From Agroathelia rolfsii (taxonomy: Eukaryota; Basidiomycota; Agaricomycetes; Amylocorticiales; Amylocorticiaceae), in assembly GCA_018343915.1 (NCBI GenBank), contig JABRWF010000007.1:2728001-2792000 (forward strand): a stretch of 64,000 nucleotides of DNA, given 5' to 3'. Shown here piece by piece: positions 42,487-55,259 of the stretch; position 1 is the first letter of the stretch; each line of letters opens with the position of its first letter. The notes below the pieces were generated by a model. That model was not told where the DNA came from and ran no database searches. It saw nothing but the letters and a program-made list of their open reading frames with translations. The translations under genes and the position numbers were made by a program.

Positions 42487-44216
42487 TATCATGAGTAGGG
42501 AATTTTTGCCAATTTTTTGGTTATTTTCTTGTATTATTTGGACCATTATTTATAAAGTTATGGTATTTTCCTTCTGTTTCCTTTTCTTTATTATTATTAT
42601 TCTTATAAAATTACCCTTTAAGGGTGTGGACTATGGGCAGTACAGTGGTCATGTGATTGGCCCTCACATATTCCAAGCTGCATGTCACAGGAGTAATCTC
42701 AGGGCTGTGTATACTTCTCTTTCATTACCATGTGCAGCCTAGGAACACAGCCTTCCTTCTCTGAACTATTCCTAACAGTTACCAGTACTGATCCAGAAAC
42801 AGATCTCCATACAGATGTCTAGTAGAGTTAGGCTAAATGTTCTTCCCCTGCATTGCTACTCTTATGCTTCTATCTCCCTCTATATATAGACCATTAATGC
42901 TATGCACAGACCATTTAGTAGTAGTATATATAGTGCATATAACTTGCCCTGAAGAGCTTAGCTTTGACCTCTTTGCCTTCAGGCAAGTAAACCCTAGGCT
43001 GTACTCCCTTATATAGATTACTAATGAAAACTTTGCCTTCAGGGTATTTTCTTGTTGGCCTAGGCCTCTATGTCCTAGCCCCCCCCCTTTTCTCCTTCTT
43101 TCCCTCTCTTTCTCTCTACTTGAAGGCAGTGCAAATCCCCTTAAGTGCATGTGCATGTGAACCTGAGCAACTGATTGTGTGAGAGTTAATAAAGTACCCA
43201 GTGCACCCTCAATAGATAAAGGGTCTGTGTATCTGTGGGAACCCTCTTGTGTAGGTACTTCAGTACTTAATTGTTTTAGGAGTGTATTATTTGATTGTGC
43301 ACACAAGTAGGCTCTCCACGCCCAACATCACATAGTCAAGGTGTCATGAGTTGATCTTATGGCTTATCTTGTTCTCCTAATTTTTCTGTATTTTCTACTA
43401 TTTTTCTTGAATTTTTATCTTTTGATTTGAGTGCATAGGCTTTACTTCTTTATTTTGGGTTTATTGCTACATTGTCTATATGGTACTGTACTTCATTTGG
43501 GTTTGCTTCCTGATCTTCTGATGTACATCATTGATTTACTTCTCCCATCTTTGATGCTTCTTCTATCATTGATCTTTCCCACACTGTACTTCTGTTCTAA
43601 CTCCTCTGATCTTTTCTCTTTCCTTTCTTCTATTTCCCTTGATGTGGAGTTAAGGACTATTCTTAGAGTACTTGTAAACAGTATATAGAGGCCTGCCCTT
43701 GAGGCCTTTGCAATCCAGCTTGACCACCTTTTGCCCTCTGAGTCATTCTTACTCACACCTGAAAGTTCTCATCTCCCACTCTCTCTCTTGTGTATTTTAC
43801 CCCCCCCCCATCATCATCTTTGACTTGTTATACCTGGACCCCAAGGTTAAGGGGATATGCTGTGACTCCATGCTCTAAGGGAGTATAATACTGAGTGAAA
43901 GCATGTGTCACCATGATGTGTGAACATGGACTCCTAGGATCAGGGAGTATAAAGAATTGTATCTAGTCCAAGACAGCATATCCCATCTGGCAAAGGGACT
44001 TTAAAGAATACCAGTGATTATATGTTGCATGGAAGCCTTCATGAAACAGTGGGAGACCTTGCCTCTAGGTCTTTAAACATGAGTTGCACCTCTCTACTGG
44101 GGGAGATTAAAGATATCAGTAGTACCCCCCCCCCTTTGCCTAGCCTTCCCAGGCTAGATATGTTTGGTTGGTTTGAGTCATGAGTGACCCATGACACAAG
44201 GAGTATACCCTTGACA
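42487..44216 (+). repeat. Solo LTR A(2), split by an F LTR
   Basis: TSD CTGAT at 42482-42486 and 44217-44221. Starts TATCATGAG; its last 20 bp lie beyond the nested F LTR. Confidence 0.9.
43342..44196 (+). repeat. Solo LTR, family F (855 bp)
   Basis: TSD CAAGG at 43337-43341 and 44197-44201. Starts TGTCATGAGTTGATC, ends GTGACCCATGACA. Inserted about 15 bp from the end of the A(2) LTR. Very similar to the copy at 30973, suggesting recent activity. Confidence 0.93.
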
Positions 44217-44322
44217 CTGATCAATTCCTAGTGGTTACTAGTACCGGTCCAGAAATGGATCTCTACACAGATGCCTGGTGGAGTTAGGTTAAAAGATCTT
44301 CCTCTGCATTGCCACTATCTAT

Positions 44323-45156
44323 TGTCAAGGGTCTACTCCTTGACTACGTGACGTTGGGTGTGGGGAGCCTATTAGTGACACAATCAAACAATAAACTTCT
44401 TAACACTAAATCTTAAGTACCTGCAAGCAAGTGTTCCCACAGATATTACCACCCTTATCTTATTGAGGGGGCAACCGGGTACTTTCTTAGCTTACTTGCA
44501 ATTGTTGCTCTTACGTTCTCACACACACACGTGAGGGGATTTACACCACCTCCTAATATAACTGAGAAGAGGGAGAGGGAGAGAAGGAGGCTAGGATGAA
44601 GTGCCTAGGCCTGAGGAGTTTACCCTGAAGGCAAAGTTATATTAGTAATCTTTATACTTAGTGGAATACAAAACCTATACTTGCCTGAAGGCAAAGAGGT
44701 CAAAGCTAAGCTCTTCAGGACAAGCTACATGCACTATTTATACTACTATGGAAGGGTCCGTGCGCAGCCTTGTTGGTCTGTGCACAGAGGGGAATAGAAG
44801 CATAATTGTGGCAATACAGGGGAAGATCTTTTAACCTAGCTCCATGTGGAGATCCATTTCCGGACCGGTACCGGTAACCATTAGGAATTGATCAGGGAAG
44901 GAAGTCTGTGTTCCTAGGCTATGCACGGTGATGAAAGGAGATGTGCGCAGCCCCGAGATTACTCCTGTGACGTGCGGCTTGGAACATGTGAGGGCCAATC
45001 ACATGACCACTGCACTGCCCACAGTCCACACCCTAAATGGGTAATTTTTATAAGAGAAATAAAAAAAGAAAAGAAAATGTGGTAACTAATTAAATAATAG
45101 TCCAAATAATACAGGAAAATATCCGAAAAATCGCCAAAAATTTCCTACTCATGACA
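44323..45156 (-). repeat. G 3' LTR (834 bp)
   Basis: Nearly identical to the reassembled 5' LTR, apart from transitions and a short deletion near 44852 that removes the CCGGGCATCC segment. Confidence 0.93.
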
Positions 45157-47014
45157 TTACCCCCTTCCTAAGGGGATTTCCTCCGGAACATCCCTAGTTC
45201 CCACGTTCCTCCTATCTTTTCCGTAGTTTCTATGAAATTCTCAATTGGTCGGAAGGGAAGATCCGCAAAGACTGCAGCCGATAGGCGTTTAGGTGCTTTG
45301 GGATTTTTCTTATGGAATTCTTTGATTAGACGGGGGGCATTGGTGATATTGGCTTCTTTTTCCCACGAGTCTTCTCCCGGGTATCCTTTCCATTCGACCA
45401 GGTATTCAAGTTTTTTTGTTCACGGGCTTAAGCGGCTGTCCTTGATACGCAACACCTCGTGTTCTTCTTCTCCTTCTACCTCAACAGTTTCTGGGATTGG
45501 TGTAAGGGGCCTGGATTCCACCTGGACATGTGGTTTGATTAGGGATACGTGGAAGACGTCATGGATGGTCCACCTTTTTGGGATGGCGAGCCGGACTGCT
45601 CAGTTTCCCACAAGTTCCATAATTTTGTAAGGACCAATCTATTTAGCCGAGAGTTTTTTTGATGGTTGGGCTAGCTTGATATTTTCCATGCTTAACCAAA
45701 CTTTGTTTCCCACAGCGTATTTTGGGATTTCCGCTGTGTGTTTATCAAAAAAGTACTTCATCCGACTAGCTGCATGATCCAAGGCTGCCCTGGCATCTTC
45801 CTGAAGTTCTTTAACCTTCTCTGTCCATTTTTGTGCCCCTTCGGTGCTTGGAATTCCTGCCGTTGTGAGGTTCATCCAAGGAGAGAAGCCATAATTCATC
45901 TCAAATGGCGAGATGCCTGTTGACGCCTGTTGTCGGTTATTGAGGGCAAATTCTGCTAAAGGGAGAAGTCCTGCCTAGTTATCCTGCTAATGAGAGATGT
46001 AATTCTGGAGGTAGACTTCTACTTCTTGGTTAAGGCGTTCGGTTTGTCCGTCCGATTGCGGGTGGTAAGCGGTTGAGAGGGAGGTTTTGATTTCTAGCCG
46101 CTTGTGAATTTCCCGCATAACTTTACCGGCAAACTGAGGGCCTTGGTCAGAAGTCCATTGTCGGGGAAGACCATATAACCGAAAGATGTGAGCTAGGTAC
46201 AGGTCCGCCATTTAGGATGTGGTGATTGCTTCTACACAAGGGATGAGGTGGCACATCTTGGTTAGCCTATCCACAACCACTAGGATTGAGTTATATCCTT
46301 GGGACTCGGGAAGTTTTACAATCATATCTGAAGTAACGTGTTCCCAAGGTCGTTCTGGGGTTGGTAAGGGTGCCAAGGGTTCTACGGGCATTGATCGGGC
46401 CATTTTGGATGCTAAACAGTCTGGACATGAAGCTACGTAATCGTTAACGGCTTTAGTTAATCCGGGCCACCAGTAGTTTCTGGATACGAGTTCGAGGGTT
46501 TTGTGACGACCGGGGTGGCTGGCTATTGGTACATTGTGGTGGAGACGGATGATATCATTACGTAGGGTAGTATCACGTGGAACATATACCTTCCCTAGAT
46601 GTAGGATTAAGCCATTTTCTTTGTTCCATTCTTCCAAGCCTTTCTGTAATTTCACTGGGCCAAGCTCCTTAACCATTCCCAAAGCATTTGCGATTTCGGC
46701 ATCCTTTGCCTTGCTCCTAATCCGGTCCAGGATTGTTTTTTCACCATGAATTTCCACATGATCTCTTCTTGCAGCATTGATTTGGAACAATTTTGGGTCA
46801 AGAACAACTTGATCAAGGTTGTCTTCTTTGTCCGATTTCTGGAAGTCGGGGCATCGAGAGAGTGGGTCAGTGCAGCCATTTTCTGAACCTCGGAGATAGG
46901 AGATTATGAAGCGAAATTCGGAGAGGAAAAGCAACCACCTTGCCTGCCGTCTAGTGAGGTTGCGAGCTGTTTTCCAATATTCCAGGTTCTTGTGATCGGT
47001 CCGGATCTCGAAGG
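45157..47014 (-). pseudogene. G pol: RNase H end, integrase, chromodomain
   Basis: Minus strand: polypurine tract at 45157-45167, pol stop TAG (RRKSP*), chromodomain (EEHEVLRIKDS ... LEYLVEWKGYPGEDSWE), GPY module (GPYKIMEL), integrase core (SDMIVKLP, TSDQGPQFAG, NQEVEVYL), zinc domain (SHPGRHKT ... CPDCLASK) and RNase H (TDHKNLEYW). About seven stops, for example TTS*MAD (near 46213), ISH*QDN*AGL (near 45975-45987), SAK*IGP (near 45637), GN*AVR and SP*TKK (near 45427). Confidence 0.92.
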
Positions 47015-48880
47015 TGTTATGAGTTGGACATTTTTCGCCGTTTCTTTACGAACATGTACATATTTTTATTGTATTTTTACGATTTTTATTCATTGAGATA
47101 TGGACAAAATACCTTGCAGGCGGCATCTTGACACGCGTGTGACTGGCTGTGTTAGCCCCACGTGACAGGAGTGCTCGTGACAAGAGTATATTAGGAAGGC
47201 GGAGTCTAGATCATTCTTTTTCATCAAAAAGTCTAGACTCAGGAACCAGGGTCATTCCAATCACTGTGCAATTACTAAGGAGTACTAGACTCATCACTCC
47301 GATCGGTTGCTCATTGGACTTAGTCACAAAGCACTACCCCTGCATTATTACACGTTCCTGCTTACAAACCCCGGCTGCGCACAGACCATCGAGGCTGCGC
47401 ACAGGCCCTTTCATTTATGTATAAATACAAGCATGTAACCCTTACCTGAACCTTAGCTTCGACCTTCTCGCCTTCAGGTAAGGGCACCCCCCCTTGTACT
47501 TACTACATATCACTAATATATTATCTCGCCTTCAGGCTTATTCATCTTAGCCCACACCCCACTCTCTCACCCCCCTATTTAGTATAAGGCCTCAAGGGCA
47601 TCTAAGTAGAGTACATAAGCCCTAGTATCAGAGGGCCGTATAAGCCATAAATGTCAAGGGATCACTCTTGACTATGCGGAGATAACCAAAAATAACCTCT
47701 CAACTCTTAGCAAAGTACCTAAGACAGAAGTTTTCCCACACTACGCAAACCCCTTTATCTATTGAGGGTGGTAAGGGTACTCTACTTATGCCTTACGAAG
47801 CTCCGGAGACTTAAGTCGGAGGAGAGCGGAATTCCCGGAGGTTCCGAATCACGCGTCATGCGTCTAACTAACTAATCTAGGGAATTTCACCCTACTAATT
47901 AAATGTTTTGGTGTGCTAAGACGCTGGGCTAGGCCCGGAGGTAAATAAACCCTGAAGGCAAAGTTAATTGAGTAATTCTAAGGGGAATACAAACACTAAG
48001 TACTTGCCTGAAGGCGAAGAGGTCAAAGCTGGCCATTCAGGACAAGTTACACCAACTACTTATACTACTACAAAAGCTCCGCGCTAGTTCCGACGCGGAG
48101 ACAAGAGATAGAGAAAGTAGAATACACAGGGGAAGACCTTTTCCCTAACTCCGACGGGCAGCCATGCGGAGATACAACACTTGCGGAGGCTCCGCGCTCA
48201 GGAGCGGAGCTCCTGAAGAGCTCCGGAGCTGAAGCTCGGAAGTGTGTAGCGGAACCAGTATCCGTTAGGAGTCGGTCAGTGATCGGAGGTTTGTACTCCG
48301 GAGTTGTGCGGAATGGTGAACAGGAAACGCACAACTCATGATTACTCCTGTAGCGTGCGGCTTAGTCACATGAGGGCCAATCATAGGACCGCTCACTGCC
48401 TACAGACCACGCTCTGAGGGTAATATAATGAAAGAAAATGAAACGAAATATAATACATTGTTTAAATAATAACGAAAAATTTATAGTCCAAAATTCCAAC
48501 TCATAACAATAAAGTCCTCAATACAAGGAGGCGTTGCACATGAACTAAATCCTGTTCATTCAGGTAGAGGCAGTAACAAGACCTCTTAGACGTACATAGA
48601 GCACGGAGGGCTAAGCCGCCTACTCTAAGTAAGAAGTTAGTAGAAAACCTATTTGATGTGAAGGAAGCATACGGGAAGCCTAGTGCTAGAGTACCGACCA
48701 CGACCCTAACAAAGTAGGAGTTCCATTAACACTATTACAAAGGATAGCAACGGGAGCATGTGCGCGTCTGTTAAAAGACCAACCTAGTAATACGTAGTAA
48801 AAGGGGGTCTTACAACCCATCCCTCGCACCTTTGAGAGGGTTTACGTTTGTTGGTTACGTCAAGAGCGCAAGCCTTGACA
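47015..48880 (+). repeat. Solo LTR, family B, split by a D LTR
   Basis: TSD GAAGG at 47010-47014 and 48881-48885. Net 1004 bp after removing D. Confidence 0.94.
47652..48508 (-). repeat. Solo LTR, family D (857 bp)
   Basis: TSD ATAAA at 47647-47651 and 48509-48513. Innermost, fifth layer. Closely matches D at 5080. Confidence 0.94.
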
Positions 48881-48885
48881 GAAGG

Positions 48886-50571
48886 GGTGTGGGAGGCCAA
48901 TGAGATAGTGACACCAGGAGTCCAAAGCGCGGATGATTCCCAATATTTCCTTATCCCAAATATCATAGTTCCATTCTGCATCGTTCATTGCCTGAGACAG
49001 GAAGGCAATTGGGCGCCAAGAATTATTACTTTGCTTCTGGAGGAGGACTGCCCCTGTAGTGAAGTTTGAAGCGTCCGTTTCTAGCCGGGTTTCTGCCGTT
49101 TGCAAATATGCTCCTAGGACTGGTGCTGACGTAAAGGCCTTCTTCAGATTATCAAATGCCTCTTGTTCCTCTATATCCCATTTCCAGTCTGTCTTTCCGG
49201 TTAAGCGATCCAGTGGTTTGCAGATTTGGGCAAAGTTCCTGATGAAGCATCGGTAGTAGTTAGCCAGACCCCAGAAACGTCGGACGTCGGAGACTTTTTG
49301 GGGTATTGGCCAATCTAGGACTGCCTTGACCTTTTCAGGGGTTATACAGATTGAGCCGAGGAATACTAATGCACCCAGGATGTCCACTTCTGGAATGTCG
49401 TATTCAAACTTTTCGAGGTTTGCAAATAGGTTGTTGTTTTTGAGTACCCCTAGCACTTCCAAGACTCGTTCACGGAGTTCAGCTTCCGTTTGTGCACCAA
49501 TGATGATATCGTCTATGTAGTGAACCAACCATCCTAGCTGATTAAATTTGTAAAATAGATCATCCATCATAGTTTGCATGGTAGCAGGTGCATTACAGAG
49601 TCCAAACGTCATCACGGTGGGTTCAAACAATCCCTTGTTGATAATGAAGGCAGCCTTGTGTTCATCGCCCTCTCGGATCCGGATGTTATTAAAACCCCAT
49701 TGCAAGTCAATTTTACAGAACGTTCGAAACTTAGTCATCTTATCTTGTAGCTCGGAAATAAGAGGGAGAGGATAGGCATTTTCAATAGTTTCCGCATTGA
49801 GCTTGCAGTAGTCCTGAACTGGACGAAGCAAACCATTCTTTTTTGGTATAAAGAACATAGGAGCGGCAATTGGGCTCTCGGATTTTCTGATGTATCCTTT
49901 CTTGAGGTTCTCTTGCAGGTAGTCTACTAGTGCCTCCTCTTCTTTGACTGAAAGGGGATACGCCTTGCTTCTTCGGAGTTGGGCCCCGTCTTTGAGTTCA
50001 ATCTTGTGATCCCAAGGCTTTCGGAGTGGCATTCTTTGAGAGGCTTCTTTTGAAAATACTGACACAAATTCAGAAGCCCAGTCTGGTAAGAGGCTGGAGG
50101 AGATAGTTAGGCAGTTTGAATGTGTAACTTTTCCTGCCGACCAATCTATTATTGGATTTTCCAGTCGCAGCCAGTCAATACCAAGGATCACGTTTTCGGG
50201 TCCAATATCTATAACTAGGAATGGGAGTTTCTTTCAGATGCCACCAATACTTGTTTCAAGAACGGCAATTTCTTTGATACTTCCTTGAGCATTGAGTGAA
50301 TTGTCTATGTTATACACAGGGATAGTTCGAGGTAATTTTTTTGTATGTATTTTATTTTCTTTAATGAATCGAGAGTGAATAAAAGAGGAAGAGGCTCCTG
50401 AATCGATCATAGCTACTGTTACAAGAGATGAAAATTGTCCATGGAACATAATTGGGATGTGGAGGTGCTGTCCATGTGCACCAGAAATGGAAACTAAATT
50501 AAGAGAAAGGAAGGAAGAAAATCTATTTGTCAAATAAGGGTCGGCCAAAATGGCCCTTTCCGTCAACCCTT
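48886..50571 (-). pseudogene. G pol: protease, RT, RNase H
   Basis: Protease AMIDSGASSSFIH intact. One stop separates the protease (50566-50234) from a 440-residue open stretch (50191 down). That stretch covers LGIDWL, RT (PMFFIPKKNGLLRPVQDY, KIDLQWGFNNI, MTFGLCNAPA, intact HYIDDIIIGA), the thumb and RNase H (LETDASNFTTGAVLL, WDKEILGIIRALD). This is the longest uninterrupted RT in the window. The last few residues of that open frame, at the junction with the B LTR, are not pol. Confidence 0.93.
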
Positions 50572-52038
50572 CTAAAAACCCGCTTTATCCTTGAAAGCAG
50601 CGAGTGCCATTGCTTGCTGTTCGACTAGCGCCTGCAAATCTGCCATGGTCATTGTTGAGGAACCCTCATTGATGTTGTCCGTGGCGGCTGACATACCCAG
50701 CTGGTCGGTAGAAGGTGGTGCCGGTGTTGTTGTGGCCTGAACCCTAGGTCTAGAGCCCTGATATCTTGAGACTTGAGGATTTGTGCAGTTGGAGGCAAAG
50801 TGCCCCCATTGTTGACAATTATAGCATTGCACAGTACTCAAATCTCTAGGAGGGCGGCGGCTCGTTTGAGGTGCTGCTGGAACTAGGGTGGTTGGTAAAC
50901 CCTGTGCTGCATTGATGGTAATTGGATTAGCAGCCGTACCCTGATTTTAGAAGTGGGGTCGAGGTTTCCAGCCGTCCGTCTAGATTCCGGCGTCACGCAG
51001 TCCTTCTTCGGCGTCTACAGCTGCTTCCATCAAGCTTTCCAGGCTGTTTCGGCATTCTTTTGGATATCCGCCAATGACCCCTTTGATCTTGGGAGACAGG
51101 GCCTGCCAATAACGGACTCGGAGATCTTCGCTTGATAGTTTTGTCTGGTTGGCGAGTGTAGAGAAGGTGGCTGTGAAGTCTGCTATTGAGGAAGTGCCTT
51201 GCTTCAGATCTTGTAACTTTTGCAGGGCAATCCTGCCAAAATCTCTAGCTCCGTACAATGCTTTGAACTTGGTGTACAGGTCTTTTTCAAAGCTAAAACC
51301 CTTAGTGTTGATGGCATTGTCGAACTTCTGGCTCCAGGCTTTAGGAGCTCCTTCGAGAAGGCCTACAAAGTATCGAGCCTTTTTCTAGTCAGAGGAATAA
51401 ATCCCCGGGTTTAGCTTGATGTGGTTCTTAAAGCCAAATACAAAGGACTGGTACTTAGACCAGTCACCAGACCATTTTTCGGGAGCTTGCCCTATTTCTT
51501 TTGGGGTGGAGGTGGTTGCGGCGGTGGCAGGGGCTGGTTGTTCTCTTTCTAGGAGGTCAGCAAATCTGGCCTGTGTTTCCTGCATTTGTTCCATCGATGC
51601 TTGGATTTGGGCTTGGTTTGATTGGAGGAGGACCAAGATCTGGCCGAGTTCTTGCGGGAGGGACATTTCTGCGGGTTCTTCTTCTTCTAGGACTTTTCTG
51701 CGCTTTTCTTGGCGGCATTCTTTGCGGCTCTTAGATGGAGAGGGGTGTGGGATGATAGGGGATTCGGGGTAAGAAGCTTTGGTAGTATAATGCCTCCTAA
51801 ATTCTAATGGGGAGGGGTATTCCGATGGTGCTTCTTCTTGACCTTCTGGTGTCTTTGGTGGAGATGCTTGTGTGGAGATGGCTTCCTCGCCGGATTCCTC
51901 TTCTTCTTCTTCAGATAAACGTGGAGTGGAGCTCGATGCGATTTCTTTTGTGACTTCGGAAGGGGATGCAGAGGACTTAGTTGCCCAAGGGACCAGAACT
52001 TCTTTGGGTTTGTATGAGGTGCCCTTGCGTGTGCTCAT
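50572..52038 (-). pseudogene. G gag
   Basis: Starts MSTRKGTSYKPKEV. Ser/acidic N-terminus, coiled-coil-like LPQELGQILVLLQSNQ, capsid-like domain (GLLEGAPKAWSQKF, LYGARDFGRIALQKL, RYWQALSPKIKG), intact CCHC knuckle (CYNCQQWGHFASNC), end DKAGF-TAG. Stops at SSD*KKA (near 51385), AGI*TDG (near 50980) and HF*NQG (near 50947). 488 codons. Pol follows in -1 through GGGTTTT (50575-50581). Confidence 0.92.
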
Positions 52039-53391
52039 TCACAGAGCAGATAATGTGATCTTCTTTGTCACCAGTGGTCGTACCAGTTTCCTGATGCGGT
52101 TGATGGGATTTTTCTTCTTCGGCAGGGGCTAGAGCTTGCCCGTACAGTATTTACGCAAATCACTCAACAATTATAATGGCAGGGGGGGGTGGAAAAGGTG
52201 CCACTTGCACTTAGTGTCAATAAACTTTAATCCCCAAGGGGGACTCCTAGAACGCCAAACGGTTTAGGTTTATAATGCGCTTCGGATACAGCCAAAAAAT
52301 CACGTGGAGCGTGCACGCTATTTTTGTCTAAACGGAGTTGTAAATGGGCTTTGGAGGGCCACACACAATTGCTTTCCGAAGTAGTTTGACACTTATGCAC
52401 TCAGAATTTGTATGTAAGAAAAGAGGGGAAAGGTATGCTCTTTGTAAGCAATTGTCACTCGTGTCAAGAGCTGCCTTCGCAGCTAGCTCGGGCGGTGCGG
52501 CGATGCCCCTGGAGCGCTAACTGCTAAGCTGCTCACTGCCGGATGGCAGCCCTGTGGGTTCGTGGAGTTGCCTCTTCGATATCTCGGGGCCTGCGGCGAT
52601 ACGGGTGTCGCGGCGAGCAGACAAGCGCACGGCAGGTTGGTACGGGTGTTCCGGCGAGATCGAGCGTAGAGCGGAGAGATCAAGCAAGAAGAGAAAGGCT
52701 AGACGAGATACTCGAGGACGCTCGAGTCCACAGGTTGACCGCTGACGATGCAGCGGGTGTAGGGCTTGTTTAGGGCTATACACACTTAATTTTCCGACTA
52801 CTGTAACTACTACATCAGGTACAGTACATATATACTAAGTACAGTAGTCGAGAAAATGATAAATAAAGGAATAGGTGAAAGACAATAGAAACAATAAGGA
52901 ATAGCGCGCGCCGCGCGCTCTGGTAGTTGTGCCACGCTGTGCACGAAGGCGGAGGTGCGTTCCTTCGGAACCATCGGCGGTCTGATCGTCGATCAGAGCG
53001 CGGTCATGGTGGGGAACCAAGCGCGATCTTCCCAGATAGGAAGGATCCGCTGGTGGGGACACATGGCGACTCGGGAATTGTCTCCGAGAAGTCCAGTCGG
53101 CATGTGGAACGCTCTGATGGACAGAAGCGCATCGATGATGGGAAGGAAGCGCGAGGGACGGCCTTGCACATGGCTCCGGGGAAACATCGGCGGACACATC
53201 GGAAACGCGTCCGATGCACAGGATACGCGGCGACTCAGAAGGGAGGGCGTTGCCGGTGATTCCGTCGTAGGTGTTCGCGTAGTTGATGTGCGTGATCGGG
53301 ACGTTCGGCGGCCGGGTGCGTTGGCGGGTCGTGACAACTCGCTTCTTCTCGGACTGCGGGAGTCCAAGGGAACTGGTAGCTTCGACCTAAT
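52039..53391 (-). other. G 5' leader, interrupted by a K LTR
   Basis: Noncoding leader like A1 15576-16044 with a G-rich run at 52183-52189. The PBS complement AGCTTCGACCT lies on + about 2 nt before 53392. The K LTR occupies 52462-53336. Confidence 0.7.
52462..53336 (-). repeat. Solo LTR, family K (875 bp)
   Basis: Flanks ACTCG and ACTCC: an imperfect TSD. The GC-rich, least CpG-decayed K copy. The overlapping open frames on both strands are due to high GC. Confidence 0.85.
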
Positions 53392-53571
53392 GTCAAGGGT
53401 CTACTCCTTGACTATGTGACGTTGGGCGTGGGGAGCCTACTAGTGACACAATCAAACAATAAACTTCTTAACACTAAATCTTAAGTACCTGCAAGCAAGT
53501 GTTCCCACAGATATTACCACCCTTATCTTATTGAGGGGGCAACCGGGTACTTTCTTAGCTTACTTGCAATC

Positions 53572-54415
53572 TGTCAAGGGTACACTCCTTGACTCTCGAG
53601 AATTTGTGGGACAACTCCCTCAAATATCTTTTAAGTCCAAGACTGCCCTTCTTAACACTAAGTATCTTACAAAGTACCTAAATGCAAGTGTTCCCACAGA
53701 TGTCACACCCTTATATCTATTGAAGGGGGACCGGGTACTTTATTAGCTTGCACTTATTTGATGCTCTTATTTCTTAAGTCACACGTAAGGGAATTTGCAC
53801 CGCCTTCAAGTAGAGAGGGAGAGAGAGATGGGGGGGTGCTAGGACAGAGGGCCTAGGCCTATGAGTATGTACCCTGAAGGCAAAGTTGTTATTAGTAATC
53901 TATTTTTATGGAATACAAACCGTTACTTGCCTGAAGGCAAAGAGGTCAAAGCTGAGCTCTTCAGAACAAGTTACATGCACTATTTATACTACTATACAAG
54001 GGTCCGTGCGCAGCTTTAGTGGTCTGTGCGCAGAGGGAGATAGAAGTATAATTGTGGCAATGCAGGGGAAGATCTTTAACCCTAACTCCACCGGGCATCT
54101 GTGTGGAGATCCGTTTCTGGACCGGTACTGGTAACTATTAGGAATCAATCAGTGAAGGAAGTTTGCATTCCTGGGCTGTGCGTGATGATGAAATGGAAGT
54201 GCGCACAGCCCCGAGATTACTCCTGTGACGTGCGGCTTAGAACACATGAGGGCCAATCACATGACCACAGCACTGCCCACAGTCCACGCCCTAAAGGGGT
54301 AATTTTCATAAGAAAAATAGAAAAGGAAAAGGAAAATGTAATAACTAATTAAATACTTGTCCAAATAATACAAGAAAATAACCGAAAAATCGGCGAAAAT
54401 TCCCTACTCATGACA
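53572..54415 (-). repeat. Solo LTR A(4) (844 bp)
   Basis: Flanks CAATC (53567-53571) and CAATT (54416-54420): a TSD with one C/T difference. The uninterrupted copy at 44323 shows CAATT as the target. Confidence 0.9.
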
Positions 54416-54520
54416 CAATTGTTGCTCTTACATTCTCACACATACACGTGAGGGGATTTGCACCACCTCCTAATATAACTGAGAAGAGGGAGAGGGAGAG
54501 AAGGAGGCTAGGACGAAGTG

Positions 54521-55259
54521 TGTCATGAGTTGAACTTTTGGCTTTTCTACTCTCTTGATTTTTCTCTGGTTTTTCTATATTTTTCCTGATTTTATTTTAT
54601 TTTATATGATTTTCTTTGATTTTGTGCATTGAATGTTTTGCTTACTGTACTTGCATTTCTTTTCTGATCATTGAATCCTTTTAGAGAGACCTTAGGGTAG
54701 TATTCCTTTACCTTATTTTCTACTCTGATTATCTTATCTCATCTTTGATCTTATTGGATATGCTTTTTACTTTACATGTTTGCATTTCTCCTCTTTGTGG
54801 CTGATGTGGCTATACTTTCATTCTCCTCTTCAATATTAGGACTCAGCTACTGTACAGTTCATGTATGTACTTAAGGCTGGCTGTCCTAGAGAATGCTTCT
54901 CTAGTTCAGACCACTCTGTTCACCACTCAGTGTTCTTTGCTCAATCTACTCTTTTACTTTCTCATGTCTTGGTGATGATGATGCTGGCTTGTCTCTGCTT
55001 ATGTTCTATATCTATATTGTCAAGAGAGGCTGTGTACTCTGATAATCAGTGAGGGATAGGGTATCCCAATAGTCTGCTCTGTTAGGGACACAGGTATGTA
55101 AAGTCCAATGATGTTTGGCATTTGTTAGCCCTTGCCAGGGGTATTCCCACCATGTTTATTTTCTCAGTTCCCCACCACCTTTTCCATTGTCTCCTACCCC
55201 CCCCCCTTTTTATAGTTGTTTGGAGTGGTTGGTCATGGCCTCTGGCCATGCCCTGACAA
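54521..55259 (+). repeat. Solo LTR, family H (739 bp)
   Basis: TSD AAGTG at 54516-54520 and 55260-55264. Starts TGTCATGAGTTGAAC, ends CATGCCCTGACA with a CATGGCC-TCT-GGCCATG hairpin. T-rich U3 and a C-run near 55197-55207. Only copy in the window. Confidence 0.9.

Noticed and set aside
43431..43688. 85-codon frame with hydrophobic leucine-rich runs
   Set aside because: Lies wholly inside an F LTR in a T-rich stretch; the antisense frame in the other F copy is equally open, so it is composition.
52543..53419. Several overlapping open frames of 60-150 codons in the K LTR (also at 19781-20216 and 20721-21380)
   Set aside because: They overlap on both strands in a GC-rich LTR, are not conserved in frame between K copies and match no family.
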